The notes below the pieces were generated by a model that saw nothing but the letters and a program-made list of their open reading frames with translations, did no database searches and had not been told where the DNA came from. A stretch of 64,000 bases of DNA from Hydractinia symbiolongicarpus (Eukaryota > Cnidaria > Hydrozoa > Anthoathecata > Hydractiniidae), in NCBI RefSeq assembly GCF_029227915.1, contig NC_079886.1, positions 5,456,001-5,520,000 of the forward strand, written 5' to 3'. The position numbers and the translations under genes are program-made. Below, in pieces: positions 46,801-57,763 of this stretch. Each line of letters starts with the position of its first letter. Position 1 is the first letter of the stretch.

Positions 46801-49800
46801 AACATTGAAGTTAGAGTTATCGATGCTTTTCCATGAAATCTCAAATGAGTTGGAGGATAAAGGAGTTGCTGAGTTGATGTCAGGTTCTTCTTTTGGGACT
46901 AAAAAATTAAAAATTAACAGTCAAAAATGTTACCACGGCAGTTATAACGAAATGTCGTCACGATTAATATTTGTTACACTAAACTTGCTAACGAAAGTCA
47001 ATTAAAATGAGCAACGCCCCTTTTCTAACGTTGAATACCATGAAAAAATTTTACGTTACCTTCTCCCAATAGCGATAAATTTGTCAACAAACTTTCATTG
47101 ATTGAGACTTCATATGAATTAAGTTCGATGGCCAACTTTTGCATGGATCCATGTTTTTGTAATTCGTCCAAAAGATAAATATATTCTTCCTTGTTTATTG
47201 AGTTATACACAATGTCAATGAAAGATGTGAATTTGTTGTTTCTAAAAGACACAGAAATGAAAAATGAAATTCCGAAACGCGTGTGTACCTGAGTTGAACT
47301 TCATAGTTGATTGTTACAGAATACATTTGCATCATGTGATTTATGCGGATGTAAAGAAACTCACATCAACTGAAATGACTCTACACTCACACTGCTGACG
47401 CTAGAGTTGATTGGAGCAAGTGACTCTTCATAAAACAGAAATATCTAAATACATAAAAGTTGTTTTTATTTTGTGCTGAAATATATGGATGTCATAGTAT
47501 TCGTTAGACATTTACTTTTTAGCACGACGTCCACTTTGAAATTCAAATTTTAGGCGATAAAAGGATGAATCTATATTATAACACCCGTATACGTCTGTTT
47601 TGTTGCCACGTAAAATGGTAGCACAAATAGTGGGAGGGACGCAATGTGGTATAAAAAGAACGTGCGAACTTTGGATTTTTCCACGGGCTACTGTCTAGTA
47701 TCCTAAAACAATATAACAGTTTTCCAATGTTTCACATAACCAAGCAAAAAAAAAAAATCTTACGCTGTTGCTAATAAATGCTACTAAATCATCATATATT
47801 GCATTCGGAGGGTACAGAAGTTGATTTTCCCAAAGTTGCTCTGTTAATACTCCTTTAAGTTTCAACAATGTTTCTAGGGTAAAAAAATATTTATTAAGAT
47901 TTTTTGCACGGATTCTTGATGCAATAAAATACTTAGAGTGGTAAAAAGTTGCTATTTCCTTTAATTTTTATATATTTTCCTTTAACTATTACATATTTTC
48001 CTTTAATTATGACGTATATTTTTAATTATTATATATTTTCCTTTAACTATTACATATTTTCCTTTAATTATGATGTATATTTTTAATTATTATATATTTT
48101 CCATATTTTTAATTATTATATATTTTCCTTTAACTATTACATATTTTCCTTTAATTATGATGTATATTCTTAATTATTACATATTTTTCTTTAAATATTA
48201 CATATTTTCAAACTTGTCTTACTATCGGAGCAAAAGCTCAGTTGGCACATCATTTGGGCGCTAACCTAATGGTTACTGGTTCAAATACCGCTCGGTTCAA
48301 GTGTTTTATTTTTGACCAATAGATATCGTCTACATACTAAAAATTCTAAATATATTTAATTCTAGTACGGTGTTCCACTACTATTCCATTTTACTACTGT
48401 TCTATGAATTGCATATTGGCTCGTTCGTTTACAGCATGCTACCATTTTTAAATTTCTTACGTTGGCCTCAGATATTTCTATTGTTTTATTAAGGGATCTC
48501 CATTGCTGACATCAGCATGCTGAGACTTTCATCGCTCTATATATAATTAAATTAAGAAGTTTAGGTTAAATAGACTTTCTAGTGACAGCAAGATCATTGG
48601 TTGATGCGTACTGTAAACAATGCAAATCAATTCTACCCTGGAACGACATTTCCACCAAACAAAACAAACAAAATGCTTAAAATCAGAGTTAGCTCAGAAT
48701 ACTATGCTCAGTGGAGATGAGTTAGTGGCGCCCTTTAATTTCAACACTCTCTTCATTATTTGGTTAAATACTCTTTTTTAACCCACTGACATTTATATGA
48801 ATGCAGAATAGTAATCTCAACATGTCTCAGCTAATCAAAATTTGCAGTTAACCTTCTAGCTGGATAGAAATGTTGGTGTATTTATTTATTTATTTATTTA
48901 TTTACTTTATTCATTCAATACTTATACAGGATTGCCAATTCAGAATATATACAAGTATTACATGTACAATTCTGTAATTAATGTGGGTTCTGTGAAAAAT
49001 AAAATTGTCAAAAATTAAAAGATTGATATTTAGGAAGAAAAAAGACTTTAAACCAAAATGGATGGATAATAAAAAGAGAAAAAAGAAAAAAAAACATGAC
49101 TGAAGGTAGGATAGAAACTACCACTAAGAGATGTAAGGTAAAAGATTTCTAAGCTGATACGACACAGACGCACAAAGAATAAATTGAAGAAAAAAAGAAT
49201 ATCTATAATGTTAGATAAGCAACAAAAAAACTGAAATGACTGCTAATTAGAACTTAATACATATTAAAATTTGTTTGATTTCGAATATTTACAAGAAATT
49301 TATTATAAATAAAGCGCCATTGTAAAAAAATGACGCTTTTCCAACTCGAGATGTAATTTTGGCAGTTTTAACGAGATCGTGTTGTTTCTTGTTTGCTTGG
49401 TATGATTCATTGAATTAAGATAGTTCACGTAGTTCTCACATACTTCTCCGTTGATCGATTTTCTAGTAACAAGTAACGCATTACAAGATGGTAATTTGTC
49501 GTCTAGGTTTCGACCGTAGTCAATAATTCTACAAGCTCTAAGATGAAGTTGTAGCAGTTTGAAGCTTTTAGTTTCCCACAGTCAGTTTTACAAAACCACA
49601 GTATGTAACCATAGGCTGTATCATACTTCTGTAGATAGCTGAAGTTGAGACCTTGTTATTTCTAAGTCGAATTTTCGTAAGAGGCTAACTTAATTTATGG
49701 CTTTCCTGAAGGTATTTTCGAAGTTTTCGTTCAGGTTCGAGTTTGGGTCCAGAGTGATACCAAGATATTTGTATGACATGGTAAAAAGTATGTTGCTGGA

Positions 49801-52800
49801 TCCATATGTTCAACGTTGTTGGCTGCAGTTGAAGATTTTTTGCAGTACCAAAAAGCATGCATTCCGTTCTTCCAGGTTTTAGATTGAGTAACATTTCGTT
49901 CTCACCACACCAATCGTATATTCCGATGATAAACATGACTTAATTATATACGTATACTTCCCTGCAACAAAGAGGACTGTATCATCAGTATACATGATAG
50001 CATCTGAGTGCTTAAGAATTTCGAATAGATCGTCAAAAAACAGAATGAATAGTACGGGTCCTAAACTTGACCCGTGTGTTATTCCGGAGGTTACTGGATG
50101 GTGATTGGCAAAGTGCATTATTACATGTGACACATTGAGTCCAATTGAACAAATAGTTTGTGAACAAATCCAGTTCACGTTCTTTAACACCATACCGGGA
50201 TAGTTTGGATAGTAACTTTGAGTGACTTAACATATCAAAAACTTTAATGATAAGATCCAAAAACACTGCACAAACTACTTTTTTCTTGTCTCAGTAAAAT
50301 AAGTTGCCGCAAGCTCAGTGGAGCGTCGTGATCTAAAACCAAATCGATTGATGTTATAATTTAAAAACATAACTGTATATGTACTAATCGTTCAATAATT
50401 CTGGAAATAACCAGTATGACAGATATTGGTAGATAGTTGTCGATGTCCACTGATGCACCTGATTTATAGAGTGCGGTAACTTTGGTGCGTTTTCCAATAA
50501 GATGGGTACGTTGATGATGATAGAGAGGTATTGATAAGGTGTGTCAAATACTCGACGATTTAGTAGTCACCCTGGTGTGTCATCCAAGCAAACTGTTTTC
50601 TTCTGTTACAGATTTCCAAGAAGTTGTTTTACTTCAGCGACAGCATTGAATTCGAACCTTTTTTTTGTTAAATTCTTTGCATGTTAATAGTACTTCCAGG
50701 TAAAATCACCTGATAGAAAATTTAAATTCTTGAGTTTAACGATGACGATTTCGGAGAAGAAGCCGCAAAAACCCTCAGCGATCGCTTTCGGATGGGATGT
50801 AGTTTTTCCGTCAATTGTGAAAGAAGCTGTAGTTTCTTTCTTACATTTGTTCGCATCGCATTACAGAATATACTTGGGTCTTGAGCAGATTCTTCCAGTA
50901 ATGTTTTGCTATAGTCTTGTTTACATTTCCGAACGTCTAGGTTAACTCTGTTTCACACTGATTTGTATAATCCAATGTCTTTGGGAGATTTTCGTTTTCT
51001 TGATTTTCTATGAAGTTTATCTCGTAGATTCATTTCCTTCTTTATATCGTATGTAACCATTTACATGGTTTTGCTCGGATTTTCTTCTCAATACTTGGTG
51101 CAAGAATATCTAAACTGTTTAGGAGAGCGGTTTTCATAAAGTCCCATTTGTCATTCACATTAATATAATCGTAAAACGGTTTCCAATTAATATTTATCAA
51201 AAAATCACACATAGATTTGGTATCGTAATGGCGGTAATTTCGGCATTTGATGTTCTTCTGCTGAAACTTCTGAGGGCTCATCTTGCGTACACAGCATATA
51301 ATGTCATGATAACGAAGCTGGTATGACGTCAGTGGTTGCGATAATCGATGAATTTGTTGTAAGAATAATGTCGATTAACATTTCACTGTTTCCCATTATT
51401 CTTGTCGGTTTGTTGATGATTTGTTTAATCCATAAAGAGATAATCAAATTTTTAAGTTCTAAGTGGTCTTTCTTTACAAGATAGTCCATATGATAATCAT
51501 CATGTCTTTATTGCTTACTTTAGATAATATTTCTGCAAAAATTGCGTTATGGAATCTCACAGGGATACTTGCTTTTTATCATAGAATATCGAAAGTGATA
51601 TAGCTATTGCTATTTCGAAAGGAAGATTGGATCCCAACACAAAAATAATTGTTTCCCTGAACGGTGAAATTGTGAATTAACCTAGCTTGATTGCAGCTAA
51701 GGAAAACTCAGATCAGAAGATAAAGATTGACGATCACAAAGCAAAATGCAATACTTCGGTTGACGTTGGCTCATATGAAAGAAAAGAACAGTATGATCAA
51801 CAAGGAGTTGACAGAGGCGAGTCAACATAAAAAGGATTTAGGGAAATTTTAAATTTATCGAACGATATGATTCCGAAACAATAAGAAGTTAAAAAGAAAA
51901 ACTTTTGAGGCCGAGGGAAACTTAGCATGCTTGATTGGTAAAGTTTAGTAAAGCGAAAGCCTCCATTCAATTCTGTATTATAATACGCTTGTGTGAGTGA
52001 CTGTGGTTGTCCACGGTACAAAAATCATCAGTCACTATCTTATGGCTCTCGCCTTGCTTCACTAAAGGAAGGCATGAAGCTTAGATTTTTTTCATCCTTT
52101 TGGCGTTTTGAATTAACATAAAGTGGCATATGCAATATTTATACCGAAATAAATGAATTTTTAACAATGGTAAATTTTGGTAAATTTTTATTTCACATGT
52201 TGTGGGCCTTGGAACTTTTGAGTAAAAATATTGTGGACGATGGCATTAACTATATATATACTAAAAGAATTGATTTTTGTTGTTTTGAATGTTATGACTG
52301 AAACATTTTTTTGACATTTCACGTAAACATTTGTGAAGGATGACCATATACAATGTATCAAAAGATGACAGTATTGACATACCGAAGTGATTAATTCTTC
52401 TCCATTTATACTCGATCTATTTTCATAAATTATGATTTTTTGGGTAAAGAAAATATACAAAATGTCAAAAAAAGGATTTTTTTTGATTCGGTTTTGCTCG
52501 CACAAATCCGTTGTTTGTTTACATTTTCTGTAAACCTCTGCGGGAAAGGACTGCATGCAATGTGCTAATGTGAAGAATGATATGCAATAGACAGAAATAA
52601 AGGAATTTAGTTGGTTATGCTTTATATGTTGCGAATAGTGGGTTTTAAAAGTTTATGGTAAACATTGTGGTTGTATAAAATGAACCGAAGATAGATTATT
52701 ATTGTTTTTTTAAATTTTTAATAATTTTTGTGTCGAAGGACAATATGCAATACCTGAGATCAATCATTTTTTGTCCAATTAGATTTTTCACCTTTCAAGC

Positions 52801-55800
52801 TGTTTTTTTTATTATGTAAACTTCTGTGACAGAGGACTGTATACGATTTGATATTTTGTGTAAAATTTTATGAGTAGCGATGGAAGCTCGGACCGAATAG
52901 GGTTAACAGCACTAAATTTCACCAGCCAGAAAATTTCTTATGGCTTATTCCTTTTTTTAAAAAATTTTACTATGACATAATAAATTTATCCCCCCCTGTT
53001 TTAAATTTTAAGTTTAAGTTCTTGCTAAAAAGAAGAAAGAAAAGAAAAAGAAATTTAGCCGAGAATCCGATTATATCAGAGTGCTGTTACTTTTTCTCTC
53101 AAATGTCACTTCGGCATACTTTAATCAAAAAGATAAACTGAACTGACCTGGGCATGTTTCATTAATTGGTAAATCGTCACACGGCATTTTATCCACGTAT
53201 TCTCCAAAACATGACAGTCCACCATACATTGGTGGAGGTTCCAGGCAGGGGCGATAACGCAAATGGTGTCGACCATTCAATGGATCGGTGCAAACAGGAC
53301 ACGAATTCCATGATGTCCACTGGCTGAAGCTTCCATTGACTAATAAAATATTGGGTAAGAAATGAACAACCATTTACAAACGAATCTAATTACGAAAGGT
53401 GTTTAAATATAAGATAGCTTAATGTTTAAAAGCTCGACAGACAAAGTCTAGATTAAATGCTATAACTTATCCACGATAAAAAAGTCCGCTTTAGATAATA
53501 TTGGACCAAAAATATCTAGTTACCACTTCTTTAAAGTTTCTTAAAATTTTATAGCCGAATGACAACAACCTTTTTAAAAGGTTGAGGTTGTTGTAAGTAT
53601 TTTTCTGTTTGCAAACAGATGACGTATTCCATACGTACTGGGACAACATTGCACATTGCACGATCCTGTTTCTTCAACTATGTTAAAACACGGATTGCCA
53701 TCATACATTGGTATGGGATTCGTGCATGTTCGATTTCGTGTTTTTATCCCTCCTCCGCATGTGACTGAGCAAGATGACCAGCCTGACCAATCAGATAGAT
53801 CACCATGTACTAAATAAGCATGACTATATCTGAATCCAAGAAACTCTGTAGGAGCGCATTTAAGCTCTATAGGTTGGTAGCAAAATAGAAAAAGTTCACG
53901 AATATCACGAAACTTTACAAAATAGAATGGTAACGGAAAAAGAAATATATTAGAAAGCTGTGAAGGAGAGCACAGAAAGAAAAAAGAAGTACCAAGTAAG
54001 GTGTAGGTAAAAGTAAACAATAAAACATATCGATGCAAAACCTTACCTGGACATTTCTGCTCATTGCAATATCTTTGTCTTCTGCTATCTCCACTACATG
54101 GGGGATATTGGCAGTATCGACTTTGATATTGGGTCCCGCTTCCACATGTGGTCGAACATGCTCCCCAAGATGTCCACTGACTAAAGCCTACATCATCTAA
54201 TAAAAAAGAAATAATTTATCGATAGACGGACGTTTGATGGGATATGTAATGACTACAGTTTTTAGTTTATATGTACTAGTTGTCGCACAGTGCACAGTAT
54301 AGTATAGCATATATTTTTCAGTTCTGACATTTTTGCCTGGTTATTTTTTGAGTCTTTAGGAGAGAAAAATAAATATAAAAATATAAGAACGAGAAAAATA
54401 TATGTCATATTGTACGAGGTTTCAGTGCGATAGCTGGTTTTTCATATCAAAATGAAACAAAATGCCAAATAAATCGTAAGTCTCTTTTCCAAGAGGTTTG
54501 TTGTAAATTTTCAATCAAAGGCGGGAATATTTTTGATGAAATTTTGATGAAATAGACAACAATCGAAAGACAAAGAAGCAAACAATAAACGTTAATTTAC
54601 CGCGACAATAACACAATAAATTAATTTAGTGTAGGTTGTAACTTTTACACATTAAATTTTATAAAAAAAATACGGACAATAAAATTACATATGTCACAGA
54701 AACACAGACTGATATTTTTATGCTAATATTAAACATCACTTTTATAATTATCCAGTCTTGTCTTCTACGAATAGTCAATGTTAGCCAGTGAGATAGGATG
54801 TATAGAGTGAAAAGTTACAACTCGGTGAGTGTACTCTCTAATAACATTGACATACCTTGAGTATAGCAGTTACACAATCTTCTGAAGCCCAGTGGTGGAG
54901 CTACATCACATGAAATCTCCTCCGGGGTGAGCAGATAGCCGTTACAAGCACTAGTTGCCACTTGATATGAAGGATCAAACTTGTTGTTCCATGTTGGTAT
55001 TGAAAAAATAGAACAAGATACCCCCTGAAACGTGAATGCTTCCACTCGATTGGCTGTATGTATATCTGTTCCGCATTTTACACTTGCGCCTGTATAAAAG
55101 GTGCTTACAATCGAATATAAAATGCAACACATAGTAAAAAAAACCGGGATAGTTGTGTTGTGTTGAAGACAAAATAGGCTAGCATTGATCACGTATTATC
55201 TGGAACAATTCTGGTAGAAAATTGTTACAAATATACCTTTTCCATTTAGAAATTTAAAGTTAAAATATTGTTAATCGGGCATCCACGATGCTCAAATTTC
55301 TTTTTGCTTTTATAACCTATCTCAGACCCTCCCACCCCCTGATCTAATCAGCTTTTATATAATCGCAATTACTTTTAAGTTGGACGTTCGAAGGACCGAG
55401 AAATCGGTCCCACTAAGTGAATTAATCTTTTGTAAACATTACTTTGACACAAGAGGTAAAAATATCTAATCCAGGGTTCAATCGTTGCTCGTTTCAAGTT
55501 AATTATAGTAATTCCCCATTATTCAGGGTCCCACATAACGCAAGTATACTGGTATTCAACAGGAGAAAACAGTAAAAAGCTTTCTTTGATTAAGCGAAGG
55601 GATTTGGTGGTAGTAAAATTGAGGTACCTAAGCTTGTACAATAATTTTCGCAGCTTTGGCCATCATTTGCAAGTACAGTTCCAGTGCATGGCTTTAAATG
55701 ACATGGTTTGTAATCTACGTTGCTCCCAGCACATGTGGAACCAGTTGAAGATGGTGTAGGATTGTCACAGTAGCGCCATCTTGACTGTCGACCCAAGCCA

Positions 55801-56079
55801 CATATTTCACTGCATTCTATGCTCCATGGACCCCACACGCTCCATCCGCCATTAATTACTGTTGAGCTCACTGTATGGAAAGGAATGAAACTCAAAAGAA
55901 AGAGTTGAAACAAAATCGACAAAGAAAGGACTTTTGAAAAAAAATGATTAAAATTATAAACAAATGTATTTGAAATAGAAGAATAATTTGAAGAAGAAGA
56001 AGAAAAGGAGAAGACAAAAAATATTTTTCTTACCTATGTTTACGGTGACAACGCTGAAGATAAGAAGTGTACCAACCAT
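40594..56079 (-). CDS. TSP1-FN3 receptor with glutamate-receptor topology and K+-channel selectivity filter
   Basis: Exons in transcript order (plus coordinates): 56034-56079, 55628-55870, 54856-55089, 54047-54196, 53639-53809, 53148-53339, 47764-47873, 47365-47444, 47060-47241, 46572-46898, 45133-45438, 44687-44992, 44274-44462, 43811-43830 (microexon), 43426-43707, 42991-43088, 42436-42595, 42259-42316, 41908-42179, 41275-41443, 40594-40823. The sum is 3825 nt (1274 aa), all in phase. Order: signal peptide; TSP1; Cys-rich domain (97-174); TSP1 x3 (to 345); helical region (346-469); FN3 x3 (470-782); S1-like lobe (783-920); TM1 (924-946); pore loop FYWSFVTMTTVGYGD (filter 977-982); TM2 (992-1016); S2-like lobe (to about 1160); TM (1164-1188); basic cytosolic coiled-coil tail. 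The filter predicts K+ selectivity. The usual animal SYTANLAAF motif and the S1 ligand-binding Arg block are not seen, so the ligand is unknown. It is probably a plasma-membrane receptor channel. Confidence 0.78.
41275..44462 (-). CDS. Channel module: S1, TM1, K+-type pore, TM2, S2, last TM
   Basis: S1-like: PLVVTTNYFMEKPYLFRNDD GTLTGLFVDVVDGLIEQVC (exon 44274-44462), a 20-nt microexon (PIAFFD), then SLSFPFFLDDSTTSYLTG, FVPIISYPGS and TM1 ILPFILIMSLFVVICGILLW (exon 43426-43707). Pore: QGFYWSFVTMTTVG (42991-43088) joins YGD across a phase-2 intron to TM2 RIFAMFWILASMIIISTFLG (42436-42595). S2-like: ISVLKGSLEQKIAETG (42259-42316), then RKPENVSSVLLSRNVDGALV, MVVLRTVETSKSYGIVLSSK and LAFQKYM (41908-42179). 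Last TM: IAMVTLIIMLIFFTGVGASV then KRWKRKY (41275-41443). The basic C-terminal flank sets the tail in the cytosol, which fits glutamate-receptor rather than two-TM K+-channel topology. Confidence 0.82.
42887..42980. repeat. 46-bp tandem duplication with CRE and octamer motifs
   Basis: Two nearly identical units (42887-42932, 42933-42978) each contain a palindromic TGACGTCA (42897-42904, 42943-42950) and an ATTTGCAT octamer (42927-42934, 42973-42980). The duplication lies in the intron just downstream of the exon that encodes the first half of the selectivity filter, on the transcribed (minus) strand. Confidence 0.8.
43811..43830 (-). CDS. 20-nt microexon restoring the channel reading frame
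   Basis: Flanks are acceptor CCTTAATCCCAG and donor GTAAGG. It converts phase 1 (end of exon 44274-44462) to phase 0 (start of exon 43426-43707) and adds seven residues (G)PIAFFD. Without it the two well-supported neighbouring exons cannot be joined in frame. I found no alternative donor or larger exon in the 44273-43708 interval. Confidence 0.55.
44687..46898 (-). CDS. Three fibronectin type III domains, one per exon
   Basis: Exons 46572-46898, 45133-45438 and 44687-44992, all phase 1-1. FN3-1: FEISWKSIDNSN, GYYIYFRYADV, LVTGLNPGTLYRVVVLGYNA, GNGVPSKVVSVKTLP. FN3-2: PPDAPEININEINPGHLFIQ W, PVSYNMYIIRDS, ELAPANHFVIKICPENEVGE G. FN3-3: PRTAPNSITISWNPVPFNWY Y, LIGYNIIYTVTK, SGHYTINVQAINQDGYG. 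The conserved Trp, Tyr and Leu of FN3 strands B, C and E-F are all present. They lie directly N-terminal to the channel module. Confidence 0.9.
45890..45985. repeat. Dispersed repeat, partner of 35.5 kb
   Basis: It shares ordered motifs with 35495-35640 (GTCAAAT-GT, CTCTGC, CACGTAGGCCAGGTAGA). It lies in the intron between the FN3-1 and FN3-2 exons. Confidence 0.45.
47060..47873 (-). CDS. Helical juncture between TSP1 and FN3 domains (GAIN-A-like?)
   Basis: Three exons (47764-47873, 47365-47444, 47060-47241) encode about 124 residues: ETLLKLKGVLTEQLWENQLL, FLFYEESLAPINSS, then FTSFIDIVYNSINKEEYIYL LDELQKHGSMQKLAIELNSY and NESLLTNLSLL. The pattern (FIDIV..N.I......LL.ELQ..GS..KL) resembles helical subdomain A of GAIN domains in adhesion GPCRs, where it also follows TSP1 repeats. 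No GPS cleavage motif (H-L/M-S/T) follows. The resemblance is by eye only. Confidence 0.6.
47570..47698 (+). mobile_element. 129-bp Helitron-like element, copy 3
   Basis: It starts TCTATATTATAACACCCGTA after an A and ends TGGATTTTTCCACGGGC..., then CTGTCTAG followed by T. The TGGA-TTTT-TCCA stem-loop 12-13 nt before CTAG is the Helitron 3' hairpin. It lies in the intron between exons 7 and 8 of the channel gene. Confidence 0.68.
47960..48205. repeat. AT-rich minisatellite
   Basis: Tandem units built from TATATTTTCCTTTAACTATT and ACATATTTTCCTTTAATTATG, about 45-60 bp per higher-order unit, in the large intron between the TSP1-4 exon and the helical region. Confidence 0.75.
48222..48300 (+). 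mobile_element. tRNA-like sequence, probable SINE head
   Basis: GGAGCAAAAGCTCAGTTGGC fits a polymerase III A box and D arm, and GGTTCAAATACC fits a B box and T loop, about 45 nt apart. The acceptor stem does not pair well at the 3' end, so a functional tRNA is unlikely. A tRNA-derived SINE or tRNA pseudogene fits better. Confidence 0.45.
48877..51489 (-). pseudogene. CR1/Jockey-like LINE, decayed, inside the channel gene's large intron
   Basis: Minus-strand order: endonuclease end (LIISLWIKQIINKPTRIMGN SEMLIDIILTTN, DVIPASLS) at 51489-51304; linker at 51281-51042; RT (FLDLIIKVFDMLSHSKLLSK LSRYGV, SSLGPVLFILFFDDLFEIL, YTDDTVLFVAG) at 50266-49879; post-RT (ENEMLLNLKPGRTECMLFGT) at 49936-49685. 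The catalytic YADD is now YTDD. It ends at a TATT microsatellite (48877-48905), the typical LINE 3' tail. Frame breaks make it inactive. It has the same orientation as the host gene. Confidence 0.85.
51490..53147. other. Intron sequence, nothing further recognised
   Basis: This is the 5' part of the 5.3-kb intron between exon 6 (TSP1-4) and exon 7 of the channel gene. I saw no coding potential, RNA gene or clear repeat; the LINE 5' end may extend a little way into it. Confidence 0.4.
53148..56079 (-). CDS. Ectodomain exons: signal peptide, TSP1 repeats 1-4 and Cys-rich module
   Basis: TSP1-1 (exon 55628-55870): GGWSVWGPWSIECSEICGLG, then RWRYCDNPTP and CHLKPC. The Cys-rich module (exon end plus 54856-55089) has SCENYC, VKCGTDIH, GVSCSIF, SACNGYL, ISCDVAPP and RRLCNCY, a disulfide-rich domain I cannot name. 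TSP1-2 (54047-54196): FSQWTSWGACSTTCGSG. TSP1-3 (53639-53809): LSDWSGWSSCSVTCGGG. TSP1-4 (53148-53339): FSQWTSWNSCPVCTDP. W-x-x-W C-mannosylation motifs are present in all four, and C-x-x-(S/T)-C-G O-fucose sites only in repeats 2 and 3. Every exon is phase 1-1, the classic shuffling pattern. Confidence 0.85.
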
Positions 56080-57420
56080 CTAAAATATAATATAAAATTT
56101 AAGATGAGATATTTCTGCAGGTCACATAATTAAGAAGTTAAAAAAGACTTACGTTCAAGTAATGGCTTTTAATTTAAGAATATGAGAACGATTTAAATTA
56201 TATTAACGTGAACTGAAATTCCTATGTATGTGATTATTTATGTCACCGTAAAAAAAGATTTAAAAAAAAATATTTTCTACCTACCACCGTAATCTTTCAA
56301 TATAATTAAAATGTTTACTTTGGTCACGTACTTCAAAAATTAGTAACAGGACCAGGAATGAAGTTTTTCAAGTATTGTATTAAAAATGAGTAACCTTTCA
56401 AAAAAATTTTAGTAAACTTGTTTACGTAGCAACGACCTGTATCGAGAATACAACGTTACCTCATTCGTTATTGTACATTCACGAATTGAATGTGAACTTA
56501 ATTATTTAAAAATGATATTTATTGATATGGTACGTTTCGCAGAAATATTTATGAGTAAAGAACAGAAATGAAATAGTAGGGCAGGTTTTAGCAACCACGA
56601 TTTGTAGTAATTCAGAATAGGACATGCCATATTTTGTAAGTAAGAACAAGCCACAAGCCACTACATGTTCTGAAATTTAAACTTCCTGTTTTTATAACTT
56701 TTTTTTAAATTGAATTTGTTTTCCTTTTTTTTAAGATTTCACAGCACTACTTTCTATCTTATTCGATGCTGGAAAGATAGGAAAAGAAAAGTTCAGGGAA
56801 AAATTGAGTCCAAAAACTTTTTGTAAAAAAAGTTTTTAAGCTTTAACTTGCTTTAAATTTCATCAAACTTTATTTTTCTTATGCAATTTTTTTAACAAAT
56901 GAGCTCCCCCGGTTGTGTCAAGCACAGTAACTTCATTACGACTCAAAAATGTTGTTTAATTATTTAAAGGAATTTATTTGTGATTTTTATTTATTTTTTT
57001 AGGCATGGTGACGTACAATAAATAGGGTAGTAACAACGTATTTATTGATAGTGGTTGCCTTATCCTACTCAGAGTTCGCAACAGCAACAACCTTGATAAT
57101 CAGTTCTGCATACTTTCTTTAACGAATACATTGTATATGTTTTGAAACTTCACAATCATGGTGTCCGTGCTGCAGCTGATACTGCAACAACCTTTAGCAT
57201 AACAAATCATACAGAATGAAGTATTGGTCACTCAAAGTGTCATACTAATTTAGCTACACATGCAAAAAAACCAGGAAATACATCAACTCTCTATTATTAG
57301 CACTCTTTAACTTCAGTTTTTAATCTCTCTCACGCGTGTTTGAGTTACAGAAAATCTGCTGTAGTATTTTTCTAGCAGTGTTTTATTTTTTGGGACTAGT
57401 CAAGCTAGAAGTTCTAACTT
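56080..57420. other. Upstream region of the channel gene
   Basis: The start codon at 56079 is directly preceded by a splice-acceptor-like TATATTTTAG (minus strand), so a non-coding first exon may lie further upstream here. No coding signal is seen. Confidence 0.4.
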
Positions 57421-57429
57421 GATTAGTGT

Positions 57430-57664
57430 GGAAAAAAACAATAAAGAAGGTAGGCAGATAGGTTATGTGATGAAACCGGCTTATTTTTTGAAGAATGACC
57501 TGGTAAAATGAAATGTCTGGTGCTGAAATTCATTTCTCTGGTGAATGTTCTGGTGAGATCACATGTTATGATGATTCTAGTGTTAGAACCAATGCATTTG
57601 GTGGTCGTTCTGGTGAAATCTAGTGTTCTGGTGATTCTGGGTTTTTTCACGGGCTAACGACTAG
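57430..57664 (+). mobile_element. Helitron-like 3' end with CTGGTGA minisatellite
   Basis: Short tandem TTCTGGTGAAATCTAGTG-type units at 57505-57640 lead to TTTTTTCACGGGCTAACGACTAG and a T at 57665, the same terminus as the three 130-bp elements. The 5' end could not be placed, so this is a longer relative or a partial copy. Confidence 0.5.
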
Positions 57665-57763
57665 TATTATTAAAAAACGCGCCAGCTTCTTTACAAAACG
57701 AGCGGATGATTAATTACAAAACACGTCAGATTTTTATTACAAAATGAGTCGTTCATAGAAAAA

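Noticed and set aside
48222-48300. Functional tRNA gene
   Set aside because: The acceptor stem does not pair and the spacing is off; a SINE or pseudogene is more likely.
55871-55922. Hydrophobic MSILFQLFLLSFIPFHTVSS-like start upstream of TSP1-1
   Set aside because: The first codon is TTG, not ATG, and a good CATACAG acceptor lies just before the TSP1 exon. The signal peptide is supplied by the ATG exon at 56079.
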